A DNA stretch of 64,000 nt from Thermaerobacillus caldiproteolyticus (GTDB lineage Bacteria; Bacillota; Bacilli; Bacillales; Anoxybacillaceae): assembly GCF_013761245.1 (NCBI RefSeq), contig NZ_JACDUT010000009.1:1-64000 (forward strand). The letters run 5' to 3'. The notes below the pieces were generated by a model. The model saw only the letters and a list, made by a program, of their open reading frames with translations, searched no databases and was not told the DNA's origin. This document shows positions 8,208-16,554 of this stretch, piece by piece. Position numbers and translations under genes: made by a program. The stretch's first letter is position 1. The number at the start of each line of letters is the position of its first letter.

Positions 8208-8528
8208 ATGAAGGTGTCATCCTTATTGGAATCCATCGAAAAAGAAGCAAAGCGCCGGGCTTATGCAGCTATGATCCGCTGCCTTCAATCCTATCAGGGG
8301 CAGGTAGAGGAAGCAGTGGATGAATTTCATCATGGCTCGCATTCTTTTTACCGCGCGAATGACGAGTATGTTCCACATTGGCAGGGCGAATCGAGGGGAG
8401 CGTATGAGTTGATATACGGGGACTTGCGGCAAATTGAAGCACGTATTGATACGACCGCAGACGAGCTTCTTCATGAAATCAGCAGGGAAATCGCCCGAAT
8501 ACAGCGAAAGATAGAGGAGTTGCAATGA
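8208..8528 (+). CDS. YwqH-like (DUF5082-type) T7SS partner protein
   Basis: A 106-residue, wholly helical, charged protein (SLLESIEKEAKRRAYAAMIR to ISREIARIQRKIEEL) with the size and coiled-coil look of the small proteins that precede LXG or WXG toxins in Bacillus, such as YwqH. These assist targeting of the toxin to the type VII secretion system. ATG 8208 is preferred over the in-frame ATG 8196 because GGGGGAGGG lies just before it. It overlaps the toxin start by 4 bases (ATGA), which argues for coupled synthesis. The middle YwqI-like gene of the B. subtilis locus is absent. Confidence 0.65.
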   Translation: MKVSSLLESIEKEAKRRAYAAMIRCLQSYQGQVEEAVDEFHHGSHSFYRANDEYVPHWQGESRGAYELIYGDLRQIEARIDTTADELLHEISREIARIQRKIEELQ

Positions 8529-9697
8529 CGACGATTCGAGTTAAACCGGAAGAGCTGGAAACGGTAGCGAAGCATGTCCCCTATGCAGAAGACGCCTGCC
8601 AGCGTGCGCGAGCCTCGCTTTCGTGGGAACTTCCCTCTCTAGCCATGGAGATTCCCGGAATTGGCTCTGCCGCCATCCACGAACTTACAGACGAACTGAT
8701 TCATTGGCTCCAGCGATATGAAGAAAAGCTGAATGAAGCGGAGGAACTGCTGTATCGGACGGCAGCGGCAATCAGACAGGCAGACCAAACGCTTGCCGAT
8801 AACATGAAAGAATTTGGCTTAGAGCTTCTTGGCTGGTATGACTTGCAGCGAGTGTTTGGAGAATATGACCCGATCACTGGAGAACGGATTTCGGCAGGAG
8901 ACCGCCTGCTTGCGGGAGGAATGTTATTGTTGACCATTATTCCTCCAGCCAAAGGGGCAGGCATTGCCGGAAAAGCGGCGGTGAAAGGAGCGAAAGAGGC
9001 AGCAACAGCAGCAGATGTTTCCAAATTGGTCTCGCAAATGAAACATGTTCTCCGCTATGATAAAATGATGTCTGTCTTTCAAGCGGTGTACCGCCAAGTC
9101 GTGAAGGCACCGATTACCAAAACGCTGCAATATTTTAAGAAGCAATGGAACGATCTTCTTGCCAGCGTTCCATCTGTCCAATGGCAGCCGGCCTTGGCGG
9201 GAATTGGTCCAGAGCCCCGTATATGGATGAGCGGAGCCGAGAAAGAAGTAAAAGAAACTACGATGAACATGATTGGCAAAACTAGGGGTGAGGTGGTTGG
9301 TAAGGGTACGGGTAATGCTAGACCGTCTTGGAGACAATCAGAAATTGACATAGGAAAAGAATATCCAGAATATAGTGCTCAAAAATCTTTCAAAAACGGA
9401 AAAGAAGTACCTTATGGGACAAAAGGAAGCTCAAGACCAGATTTTTATAGAGAAGGATTTAGTATAGAGGTAAAAAATTATAAAATTACTACCCCAAGTG
9501 GTAGAAGCAGATTAGTAAACAATATTTCTACCCAAGTTGAAAAACGATTAAGTGATTTGCCGAGAGGTACTAAACAAACTGTTATTATCGATATACGAGG
9601 ACAAAACGTATCGGAAGAAATACTAGATGATTTGTATGATAGAATAATGAAAAAAACAAATGGTAAAGTAAATATTAGATTTAAAACTAATGAGTGA
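8525..9697 (+). CDS. Polymorphic toxin: WXG-like head, PT-TG linker, PD-(D/E)XK nuclease tip
   Basis: This 390-residue protein is likely secreted by the type VII system. Residues 1-100 are a helical WXG100/LXG-like head. Residues 115-165 carry a pre-toxin TG-type segment (YDPITGERISAGDRLLAGG, then an Ala/Gly-rich hydrophobic stretch). A linker with KETTMNM and EVVGKGTGN ends near 265. The C-terminal 120 residues form a nuclease-like domain with RPDFY followed by IEVKNYK, consistent with the D-x(n)-ExK core of restriction-endonuclease folds. Codon use turns much richer in A and T after about 9320, marking a swapped-in tip. The next gene is its immunity protein. Target DNA or RNA is not known. 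Confidence 0.75.
   Translation: MTTIRVKPEELETVAKHVPYAEDACQRARASLSWELPSLAMEIPGIGSAAIHELTDELIHWLQRYEEKLNEAEELLYRTAAAIRQADQTLADNMKEFGLELLGWYDLQRVFGEYDPITGERISAGDRLLAGGMLLLTIIPPAKGAGIAGKAAVKGAKEAATAADVSKLVSQMKHVLRYDKMMSVFQAVYRQVVKAPITKTLQYFKKQWNDLLASVPSVQWQPALAGIGPEPRIWMSGAEKEVKETTMNMIGKTRGEVVGKGTGNARPSWRQSEIDIGKEYPEYSAQKSFKNGKEVPYGTKGSSRPDFYREGFSIEVKNYKITTPSGRSRLVNNISTQVEKRLSDLPRGTKQTVIIDIRGQNVSEEILDDLYDRIMKKTNGKVNIRFKTNE
9137..9319 (+). repeat. Toxin linker repeat, copy 1
   Basis: This segment of the full toxin is repeated with high identity at 10221-10402. It ends exactly where the two toxin tips diverge, so it is the probable homology track for tip exchange. Confidence 0.8.
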
Positions 9698-9707
9698 GGT
9701 GACAGAA

Positions 9708-10124
9708 TTGGCTGTAGGTTTGAAAGTAAAATATTACTGGTATCCAATTGGTCATGGTGATTTTTTACATTCGTTTTTTTCAACAGTAAGCTATCATTTA
9801 GAGCCAAATGGTTGGGGAACAAAGTATCCTCTTTTATTAAACAAACTATATAATGGTAAACTTGAGTATAAATATATTAAAGATGTTATTAAAGAAATAG
9901 ATGAAATTCAAGAAAGTTTGAAAAATTACAGTCCATCACAAGTCGTTTGGGATATCGAAGACCTTTCAAAAACACCTCCATGGGGAGATAATATAAGTGA
10001 TGAAATTACAGACTTATCTAACTATTTTGTTACAAGTGATGGGGAAGATTTAATAACTATTTTAAAAAAAGCATTAAATAAAGCTTTAAAAATAAAGTCA
10101 GACATTGAAATAGAAAGTATTTAA
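9708..10124 (+). CDS. Imm70-type immunity protein
   Basis: A 138-residue AT-rich gene whose N-terminus, VGLKVKYYWYPIGHGDFLHS, resembles the Imm70 family found beside nuclease toxin tips. It should bind and block the nuclease domain at 8525-9697 in the cytosol. TTG 9708 is preferred because GAGGTGA lies 9696-9702 and gives the family N-terminus; ATG 9690, overlapping the toxin stop, would add six residues. It is followed by the first of three look-alike terminators. Confidence 0.7.
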   Translation: MAVGLKVKYYWYPIGHGDFLHSFFSTVSYHLEPNGWGTKYPLLLNKLYNGKLEYKYIKDVIKEIDEIQESLKNYSPSQVVWDIEDLSKTPPWGDNISDEITDLSNYFVTSDGEDLITILKKALNKALKIKSDIEIESI

Positions 10125-10149
10125 GAAAGTTTAAACTATGATTTTTGAT

Positions 10150-10187
10150 AACCTTGAATGGCTATAAGCCTTTCAAGGTTTTTTATT
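10150..10187 (+). terminator. Cassette terminator 1
   Basis: Stem AACCTTGAA (10150-10158) with TTCAAGGTT (10172-10180), then TTTTATTTT. It closes the toxin-Imm70 pair. The same stem is reused after the next two immunity genes. Confidence 0.7.
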
Positions 10188-10220
10188 TTAAGGCTGATTA
10201 TCTAAACGATACACTCGTTC

Positions 10221-10402
10221 AAGAAGCAATGAGAAGACCTTCTCGCCAGCGTTCCGTCTGTCCAATGGCAGCCAGCCTTGGCAGGAGTCGGCCCGGCGCC
10301 CCGCATGTGGATGAGCAAAGCTAAGGAAGAAGTAAAAGAAACTACGATGAACATGGTTGGCAAAACTGGGGATGAGGTGGTTGGTAAGGGTACGGGTAAT
10401 GT
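10221..10402 (+). repeat. Toxin linker repeat, copy 2
   Basis: Second copy of the linker, carrying a TGA in place of the tryptophan codon of copy 1 near its start. It leads into the RNase A-like tip. Confidence 0.8.
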
Positions 10403-10766
10403 TAAGCCTAAAGACTTTAGTCCTCTTACCCCCGGTGGAGGATTAGCAGCACATGAGGCAAGGGGTGGGCATTTGATTGCCAGACATGTTGGAAAGACGG
10501 ATGCCGAGTTATTGCAGCGGTTAAAAGATAATCCTAAAATAACAGGAGCATCAACTTTTAAAGATAGAGCTACTGCTGAGAAAGTTGCTAGCGAAGTTTT
10601 AAACGATCCAAACAACAAAAAAATTATTCAAGCTTGGTTGAGTAATCCAAAAAGCAGCTCAACTTTGGTTCTGCCTTATCAGGGTACAGAAATTATTGGA
10701 CGTGGGGTACAAAGAGGTTCTACGACAGTTGAACATATGAAGAATGCTAAGATAGTATTAAAGTAA
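10221..10766 (+). pseudogene. Orphan toxin C-terminal cassette, RNase A-like tip
   Basis: The first 182 bases repeat the linker of the upstream toxin (9137-9319), beginning in the KKQ segment, but its Trp codon is TGA here (10230-10232), and no start or ribosome site is present. The frame then stays open for 178 codons. After the shared KETTMNM and EVVGKGTGN it diverges to a tip with GGGLAAHEARGGHLIARHVG and later TLVLPYQGTEIIGRGV, which looks like the bacterial CdiA-CT RNase A-type domain (His in both first motifs; Lys and Arg in the tail). It is a displaced tip, silent unless recombined onto the full toxin head. Confidence 0.65.
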
Positions 10767-10832
10767 GGATGGAGCAGGGAATTTCATTTTAACTGGTTAT
10801 CGAACTAAATAATGGAATGGGGGGAACGATGC

Positions 10833-11135
10833 TTGTTAGTCAAAAATAATCCAGAAGATCCAGTTTTTCAGTTCTTGGCTGGGACTTTTCATCAAGACGC
10901 AGATTCGCCTGAAGAGGCATTACAAGAATTGTTAACAGAAGAAAGTAAAGAATATCTTGAATCTGCTATCGTATTTTTAACAGAATTCATTAATAGTGAG
11001 TATTCAGATGATGAAAAGAATGAATACATTCAACACTGTGCAGACGGAGTATATTTTCCTGCTCTTGGGCTAACTCCAATTCAATGGCTAAAAAGTGTAG
11101 TAGAACAATTAAAAGAAGCTGTAAAAGTAAAATAG
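10833..11135 (+). CDS. CdiI-type immunity protein
   Basis: A 100-residue acidic protein ([19 protein letters not shown], then WLKSVVEQL near the end) that resembles CdiI-type immunity proteins paired with RNase A-like toxin tips, and it follows such a tip here by 66 bp. TTG 10833 is chosen because GGGGGGA at 10817-10823 is well placed; ATG 10812 in the same frame has no ribosome site. It could protect against neighbours that deliver this toxin even though the local tip has no head. Family recall only. Confidence 0.6.
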   Translation: MLVKNNPEDPVFQFLAGTFHQDADSPEEALQELLTEESKEYLESAIVFLTEFINSEYSDDEKNEYIQHCADGVYFPALGLTPIQWLKSVVEQLKEAVKVK

Positions 11136-11152
11136 GACTTAAATTCTTGAGT

Positions 11153-11192
11153 ACCTTGACTGAGTGAAAACTCTTTCAAGGTTTCTTTTTTA
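11153..11192 (+). terminator. Cassette terminator 2
   Basis: Stem ACCTTGA (11153-11159) with TCAAGGT (11176-11182), followed by a T-rich run. It ends the CdiI-type gene and reuses the stem of terminator 1. Confidence 0.6.
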
Positions 11193-11228
11193 CTAGCAAT
11201 GGGAATTATATTGGAAAGTGGTGAAAAA

Positions 11229-11474
11229 ATGAGACAACCAACAAGAGAAGAAATAATTGATAAATTAAAAATGATTTTACTAGGAAAGCTAACACGAGAA
11301 GAAGTAGCAGATTGGGCTTCAGAATATGTAATGCAGGATGAGCCCAATATATCAGATGAAACTGTTTGGGAACTTTTACAAATTGTTTCCGGAGTTGATT
11401 TAAAAGATAGTCCAGATGAATATCTACATGTAGAACAAGACATTATAGATTGGATAAACAAGTATAGCAATTAA
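11229..11474 (+). CDS. Small acidic protein, probable orphan immunity gene
   Basis: An 81-residue, strongly acidic, helical protein (PTREEIIDKLKMILLGKL, REEVADWASEYVM, HVEQDIIDWINKY). I have seen similar small proteins around Bacillus toxin loci but cannot name a Pfam family with confidence. ATG 11229 follows GTGGTGA; an upstream ATG at 11199 would add ten residues. Its place after two immunity genes and before a third identical-style terminator suggests an immunity protein whose toxin tip has been lost. No enzyme motif is visible. Confidence 0.55.
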   Translation: MRQPTREEIIDKLKMILLGKLTREEVADWASEYVMQDEPNISDETVWELLQIVSGVDLKDSPDEYLHVEQDIIDWINKYSN

Positions 11475-11487
11475 AAAAGTGTTAAAT

Positions 11488-11526
11488 AACCTTGATTGTC
11501 TATATGCCTTTCAAGGTTTTTCTATT
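11488..11526 (+). terminator. Cassette terminator 3
   Basis: Stem AACCTTGA (11488-11495) with TCAAGGTT (11511-11518) and a following T-rich run. Third member of the repeated terminator set. Confidence 0.65.
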
Positions 11527-11577
11527 TTAAATCTAACAGCTATATCAAATAATAAAGTGAGATTACGTTTTCAGATT

Positions 11578-11631
11578 CGTCTAGCAAATGAAACCTGTTC
11601 TCCGCTATGATAAAATAATGTCTGTTTTTCT
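11578..11631 (+). repeat. Short remnant of the toxin body
   Basis: AGCAAATGAAACCTGTTCTC and the next 30 bases closely match the toxin gene at 9035-9080 (AAATGAAACATGTTCTCCGC). Only about 50 bp survive, so this is the scar of a further cassette whose tip has been deleted or replaced by transposon debris. Confidence 0.6.
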
Positions 11632-11829
11632 TGGTAAGAAAGATCAAATCCCCCTTGCCTTATACCCGAACTTCTTTCATCATGAACGATTTCGTTTGCG
11701 CTCTTTAGTAAAATTCATGCACGTCGTGCTTCCCGTTTTGTCTTCGTCATGACCGTTCTGGCCGAGTGACAGGGTAAAGCCATGGACGGAAAGGAGATTT
11801 TAGCCCTCTTGAGGGGTAAGTGAACGTAG

Positions 11830-12165
11830 AGATGAACTTCTCTTTCTTAAAGGATCTATTTTTACGGACAAAATTTACGTGAAGAAACCGAAACGGGTGC
11901 TGGCGTTGGGGGATCTGTTTTTGTCGGCGCTTGTCGTGTACCGAGTATTCCGCACCGGATGCGGCAAGTCATTACCAACGAATGTCCATTGAAGGGAGCG
12001 GGAAAGCGCAAGTTGACGAAACCGACGGGGCAAGCCATTTTTCAGCTATTTGCCTATGTGCAAGTTGTCGTTATCGAGTGTCCAAATGGGCAAAGGCAAC
12101 GAAAATTAGGCCGGTCGCTGACGTATGAGCAGCAGAGAGTATTGCGAGAGTTGGGATTCCGAAAC
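11830..12165 (+). pseudogene. IS1634/IS4-like transposase 3' remnant
   Basis: Reading across frames gives PKRVLALGDLFLSALVVYR, then KRKLTKPTGQAIFQLFAYVQ and LTYEQQRVLRELGF. These fit the C-terminal end of IS1634-type transposases, where a KPT-x-FQLF stretch and a final LG motif are usual. At least one frameshift separates the parts near 11960, and the DDE core is absent. Region 11640-11830 may belong to the same element but I cannot read it. Confidence 0.45.
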
Positions 12166-12210
12166 TTTAAAAAGAAGGATACGGAGAGTATTTGCATTGT
12201 TTTGAAAAAG

Positions 12211-12243
12211 AAAACCGCTAAACGGCCGCCGTTTAGCGGTTTT
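12211..12243. terminator. Strong bidirectional terminator
   Basis: A 15-bp perfect stem, AAAACCGCTAAACGG and its complement with a 3-base loop, ends in TTTT on both strands. It serves the exchanger gene ending at 12314 on the minus strand and the transposase relic on the plus strand. Confidence 0.85.
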
Positions 12244-12313
12244 GCATTTTTTCAATCGTTGTGTTGTCAATACTGTTTCGGTGAACCAATGCGTTTTGAG
12301 GGTATGTATTCGT

Positions 12314-13645
12314 TTAGCTTGCTTTTTTCGCCGTTTTATTTTTGTGTTTGGTTGTAAGGCTCCAATAAATAGGAATTCCCGACAATGTGATTAACACAGA
12401 AAGAAAAGCATCGAGCGGATGATGGATGACGGTACTTCCAATAATGTAAATTGCTCCTACAGTCGCAACAATAGGCGTTACAGGATATAAAGGCACTTTA
12501 TATAACGAATGATCGTGCTTCTGATTTTTCCGCAACAAAAATACAGCGTAAAATGCTAAGCCGTAAAATGAGAAAACGCTAAAAATAGCGATATCGGTCA
12601 AACGATCAGGGTTGGTCATTAACATCATTGCCACAGCGATCGCTATTTGTAAAACGGTTGCTTGAACAGGAGTGTGAAATGTTGGGTGAACGCGTGATAA
12701 GAAACGAGCGCCAGGGAAGAGTCCGTCTTCTGCCATCGCAAACGGCATACGTGGAAATGTTAAAATTTTTCCATTTAAACAACCGAAAATAGAAATTAAA
12801 ATGCCGATCGCAATCATTTTTCCGCCTACATCACCAAATAGTAACATCGCGGCTTCTTTTGCGGCGTTCGGGCCAAGTTCAACAATTTTACTAGCAGGAA
12901 GTACGTGAAGGATCGCGATATTGACGGCTAAGTAGCAGAGCGTGACAACGACAATTCCAGTAATAATGGCTTTTGGTAACGTTTTTGCTGGATTTTTCAT
13001 TTCGCCTGCCACAAATCCGACGTTCATCCAGCCGTCGTACGCCCAAAGCGTCGCTAATACAGCTGTACCTATGCTGATCGCCTGGCTGCTTTCGCTTTCC
13101 ATTCCAAACACAGGCACATCTCCTTGAACCATTCCAAACACGATAATAAGGAAAATAGGAAGCAGTTTTGCTAATGTTAACAAGCTTTGGACAGCTCCGC
13201 CATATTGTGTTCCTAGTATGTTAATGAGTGCAAGAAAAAGAACAGCTAAAATTCCGATCCATGTTTCCGTCTGTTTCGAAAAACCGAACACCCCTGCAAA
13301 TAGCGAACCAAAGTATAATCCGAGCGCTCCGATTACCGCTGGGCCGTAGATGATTGTTTGCACCCATCCGCATAAAAAGCTCCAAAACTTTCCGTACACC
13401 TCTTCGATATAAGCATACAGCCCTCCGGTTTTCGGAATTTTTGCGCTTACTTCTGCAATCGTTAAACCGCTCGCTAATGTAATGATGCCACCGATGACCC
13501 ATGCCCATAGGGCCATTGTCGAATCACCGGCAGCGGCGATGACAACACCTGGTTTCATGAAAATACCGGAACCGATGACCGTACCGATGACTAAAGATGT
13601 TGCAGCGATAAAGCCGATGCTTTTTTTTAATTCAGCTTGCCCCAT
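12314..13645 (-). CDS. APC-family serine/threonine exchanger (SteT-like)
   Basis: A 443-residue, twelve-segment amino-acid transporter of the LAT branch. The first segment has GTVIGSGIFMKPG, the substrate-binding GSGIF motif of APC transporters. Overall text and length match SteT (YkbA) of Bacillus, which exchanges serine, threonine and aromatic amino acids at the membrane. ATG 13645 is used because GAGGTGA precedes it; a GTG three codons earlier is also in frame. The gene stands alone between relics. The exact substrate is inferred from similarity. Confidence 0.75.
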   Translation of the reverse strand: MGQAELKKSIGFIAATSLVIGTVIGSGIFMKPGVVIAAAGDSTMALWAWVIGGIITLASGLTIAEVSAKIPKTGGLYAYIEEVYGKFWSFLCGWVQTIIYGPAVIGALGLYFGSLFAGVFGFSKQTETWIGILAVLFLALINILGTQYGGAVQSLLTLAKLLPIFLIIVFGMVQGDVPVFGMESESSQAISIGTAVLATLWAYDGWMNVGFVAGEMKNPAKTLPKAIITGIVVVTLCYLAVNIAILHVLPASKIVELGPNAAKEAAMLLFGDVGGKMIAIGILISIFGCLNGKILTFPRMPFAMAEDGLFPGARFLSRVHPTFHTPVQATVLQIAIAVAMMLMTNPDRLTDIAIFSVFSFYGLAFYAVFLLRKNQKHDHSLYKVPLYPVTPIVATVGAIYIIGSTVIHHPLDAFLSVLITLSGIPIYWSLTTKHKNKTAKKAS

Positions 13646-13896
13646 TTTGTTCACCTCAAAAAGACAAATGTTTTTGTTGTAAGTACTTGACCATTATAAC
13701 ATGAGATTAGTTAAATTGTTATTTTTCGAAAATTAAAATATTATAAAAATATTATAGAGAATCAACGTAATTTATTGACATAAATGAGTTTTTTTGTACA
13801 CGATGAAACTTGTCATAATTTTCATGGTATAAATAATGGGATAATAAAAATTTGCGCGGAATATTACGGATCGAATCGAAGCAGTGACTAGATTCG

Positions 13897-14121
13897 ATTC
13901 TCGTTGGCATCACAGACGAAGGCCGCGGCATTCCGAAAGAGCGAATGGCCAAGCTTGGTGAACAGTTCTACAGTACAAAAGAAAAAGAGAGAGGATTAGG
14001 GTTAATGATGAGTTTTAAAATTGTGGAAGTGCATGGCGGTGAAATGAAGAGTCATAGTGAAGAAGGAAAAGGAACGACCGTGTGTTTGCTTTTTTCCATT
14101 TCCTCAAAGCAGGAGAGCTGA
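13897..14121 (+). pseudogene. Histidine kinase ATPase-domain fragment
   Basis: Seventy-four codons remain of a sensor kinase: DEGRGIP (G1 box), FYSTKEKERGLGL (F and G2 boxes) and GKGTTVCLLF at the end. There is no start, sensor, DHp or N box, so it is a 3' remnant. The frame is lost just upstream of 13897. Such a tail is typical of KinB/PAS-type kinases of Bacillus, but the parent cannot be identified. Confidence 0.7.
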
Positions 14122-14189
14122 GTACTTTCATCGGCCCTCTTTCTCTTTTTTACTTGTTCTTCACGTTTGGCAGCTTCACGCAACATTTT

Positions 14190-14234
14190 TCTAAAAAGCC
14201 CCCTCTCCATAATGCAATGTAGGCGAGAGGGGGG
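14190..14234 (-). terminator. Terminator of the FAD oxidoreductase gene
   Basis: CCCCCTCTC (14199-14207) pairs with GAGAGGGGG (14225-14233), and on the minus strand the stem is followed by CTTTTTAG. It is 35 bp past the stop at 14269. Confidence 0.65.
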
Positions 14235-14268
14235 ATTCGGGAACGCTTCCTTATTGACTCTAGGGGTT

Positions 14269-15393
14269 TTATTCTATTTCTTTAATGGCCCCAGCGACAT
14301 CATAGTCAAGAGGGTCTAGTTCTGTTGGTTTTCCGAGCACGAGCTTTGCCAGTTCAGAACCTAAGTAAGGACCAGCCGTGAGCCCTGATGCGCCTAATCC
14401 GTTGGCCACATAGATGCCTTCGAACCCTGGAATCGCTCCAAAGACCGGAAGAAACCCAGGTGTGTATGGACGAAACCCAACTCTTGTTTCAAAATGAGTG
14501 CAATTGGCTAGCCCTGGTGCTGCGGTTAACGCTTTGTCTAATACTTCATGCAATCCACCAGCCGTTACTCTGTAGTCGAAGCCAACTTCATCTTCATGAG
14601 TCGCACCGACAACAATCCGGCCATCTTTAAAGGCAAGGAGATATTGGTTGTTTGGCGGCATGACAACGGGCCAGTTGTCTGTATCCCGTTCCGGTCTTTC
14701 AAGGTGAACGATTTGTGCTCTTTGCGGCGTTACTAAAAATTCAATGCCTAACGGCAGAAGCAGCTCTTTTGACCACGCACCAGCCGTTGCAATGACGGCA
14801 TTTCCTACATATTGTCTTCCTTCAACCTCGACACCGATTACTTGAGCACCTTGATGGATAAGTTTGGCGTTTCCTTTGATATAAGTAGCCCCAAGCTTTT
14901 GCGCTACCCGAATTAAGGAATCGCGAAGTGCTCTTCCATTAACGCGAGCGGCGCCACTGACGTGAATGGAGTGATATTCCTCTGCCAATGGTGGAAATAA
15001 TACCTTTGTTTCCTCAGGAGACAGTCGGGTAATTTCGCCCATTTCTGGTGCGCTTTCACGACGTTGTAATGCTCTTTCCTCGATCTTTTGAAGCTTCTCT
15101 TCATCTGTATGGAGACAGATGGCTCCTACACGCGCATATCCCGTTTCCGTTTCACCATAGGATTTCAGTTCTTCTATTAAAGTAGGGTAAAATTTCGCTC
15201 CGCCTTTCGCTAAACGATACCAAAGCTTATTTCGACGCTGGGACACCCATGGACAAACAATCCCAGCCGCGGCATCCGTTGCTTGGCCTTTGTCACCTCT
15301 GTCGATTAACGTCACAGCAGCTCCTTCTTTTGCCAAGTGATAAACGGTAGACGCTCCTAATATTCCAGCTCCAACGACTATGTATGATTTCAT
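14269..15393 (-). CDS. FAD-dependent D-amino-acid oxidoreductase (DAO family)
   Basis: A 374-residue flavoenzyme beginning MKSYIVVGAGILGAST, whose VGAGILGAS is the FAD dinucleotide motif. The end carries RVGFRPYTPGFLPVFGAIP and ANGLGASGLTAGP, the C-terminal FAD-contact region of DAO, DadA and glycine-oxidase relatives. It resembles YurR of B. subtilis. It should oxidise a secondary or D-amino acid, passing electrons to oxygen or an acceptor, but the substrate is not predictable. ATG 15393 is preferred because it follows AAAAGGTG and begins directly with the FAD motif. Confidence 0.8.
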   Translation of the reverse strand: MKSYIVVGAGILGASTVYHLAKEGAAVTLIDRGDKGQATDAAAGIVCPWVSQRRNKLWYRLAKGGAKFYPTLIEELKSYGETETGYARVGAICLHTDEEKLQKIEERALQRRESAPEMGEITRLSPEETKVLFPPLAEEYHSIHVSGAARVNGRALRDSLIRVAQKLGATYIKGNAKLIHQGAQVIGVEVEGRQYVGNAVIATAGAWSKELLLPLGIEFLVTPQRAQIVHLERPERDTDNWPVVMPPNNQYLLAFKDGRIVVGATHEDEVGFDYRVTAGGLHEVLDKALTAAPGLANCTHFETRVGFRPYTPGFLPVFGAIPGFEGIYVANGLGASGLTAGPYLGSELAKLVLGKPTELDPLDYDVAGAIKEIE

Positions 15394-15761
15394 AAAAAAC
15401 ACCTTTTCTATTTTTTCTTTTTTCCATCATTAGAATAGCACATGATGAAGCATTTGCGAAAAGAAACAAGGGGATCATTTATTTCAATTCAATATTTGTA
15501 GTGAATATCACCTTTATTTCGATACAGCGACCAACTTTCTTTGCCAGAAATACCCTATGTGATAGAATGATGACCAATTTTGAAAAAATCATTGTTAAAA
15601 TGTCTTTTTTGAAAAACTTATTTTTCTATTGATTCGTTGCGCCGATTAGTGGGCACACGGAATTGCTTCGGCTACTTCCTGCGTTAAAGGGGTTCCTCAT
15701 CTTTCTACGTTTTCACCTGCAGGGAAGTGGTTGGGAGAACGAGGAAATTTCTCAATAATGT

Positions 15762-16104
15762 TAGTCTAAAAATTGGACACGGAGAACAGAGAGATTATAA
15801 TAAAATTAATTACACTAGGTTCGAGATGTCCCCATCTAAAAAAGGGAACATTTGTTATGATAACGATTGTATGGAGTTGTTTCAGAAAGAGTGCATTTAA
15901 CGTGAATCGATTCCATACGCGGAAAGAAATGAAACAAGCTGTTTTCGAGTATATCGAATGCTTCTACAATCATAAAAGAAGCAATTCAGCCCTTGGCTAT
16001 GTATTGCCATGTGAATTTGAGGCTGTATACTACGCTAAACAAAGAAAAGCAGCTGCCTAAGTTCAGCTATTTCTTTCTGTTTAACGTGTCCATTTTTTAG
16101 AGTT
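15762..16104 (+). mobile_element. Internally deleted IS3-family element
   Basis: Near-matching inverted ends TCTAAAAATTGGACACG (15765-15781) and its imperfect complement at 16085-16102 bracket about 340 bp. Inside, codons ending at TAA 16058-16060 encode the OrfB C-terminus (FHTRKEMKQAVFEYIECFYN, RSNSALGYVLP). The rest of OrfA and OrfB is missing. With both ends kept it could in principle be moved by a full-length relative. Bases 15404-15761 and 16105-16554 contain no gene that I can support, apart from a weak hairpin near 16277-16296. Confidence 0.7.
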
Positions 16105-16554
16105 TATTTAAAAAAGTCAGCGCAGAATGGATGAATGAGATCGCAATATAAAACAGCGATTTTATTTGAATAGGGGAGATGTAAAAATCTATCAAAAATT
16201 TTTGCTTGTTTGTATGATTGTAGTACAGCCAGAAACATGATAATGCTTTTCATAACACGATAACAATATAAAAAGCCGCTTCATTAACGGCTTACATGTC
16301 AAAGAAATCGCTTGGCCTTACGTCTGGATTAGCTTTTTTATTAATATGATTGATACAGGGACATTAATGCTTACTGAATCATCAGATGAAGAAAAGAGAT
16401 AATCCGAATGATAAAGTCTCTTTTTTGTTTTAATCTTACTTCCTATACTGTGACGTTATATTAATCTCACATGTCATACAAAAAAGAAGCGGTTTTGGGG
16501 AATAAGAAATTCTTGTATAGTAAAACAAACTTGTACACATTAGGGGGATTGGTT

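Noticed and set aside
13752-13952. A minus-strand frame over the kinase relic
   Set aside because: It is antisense to a recognisable ATPase-domain fragment.
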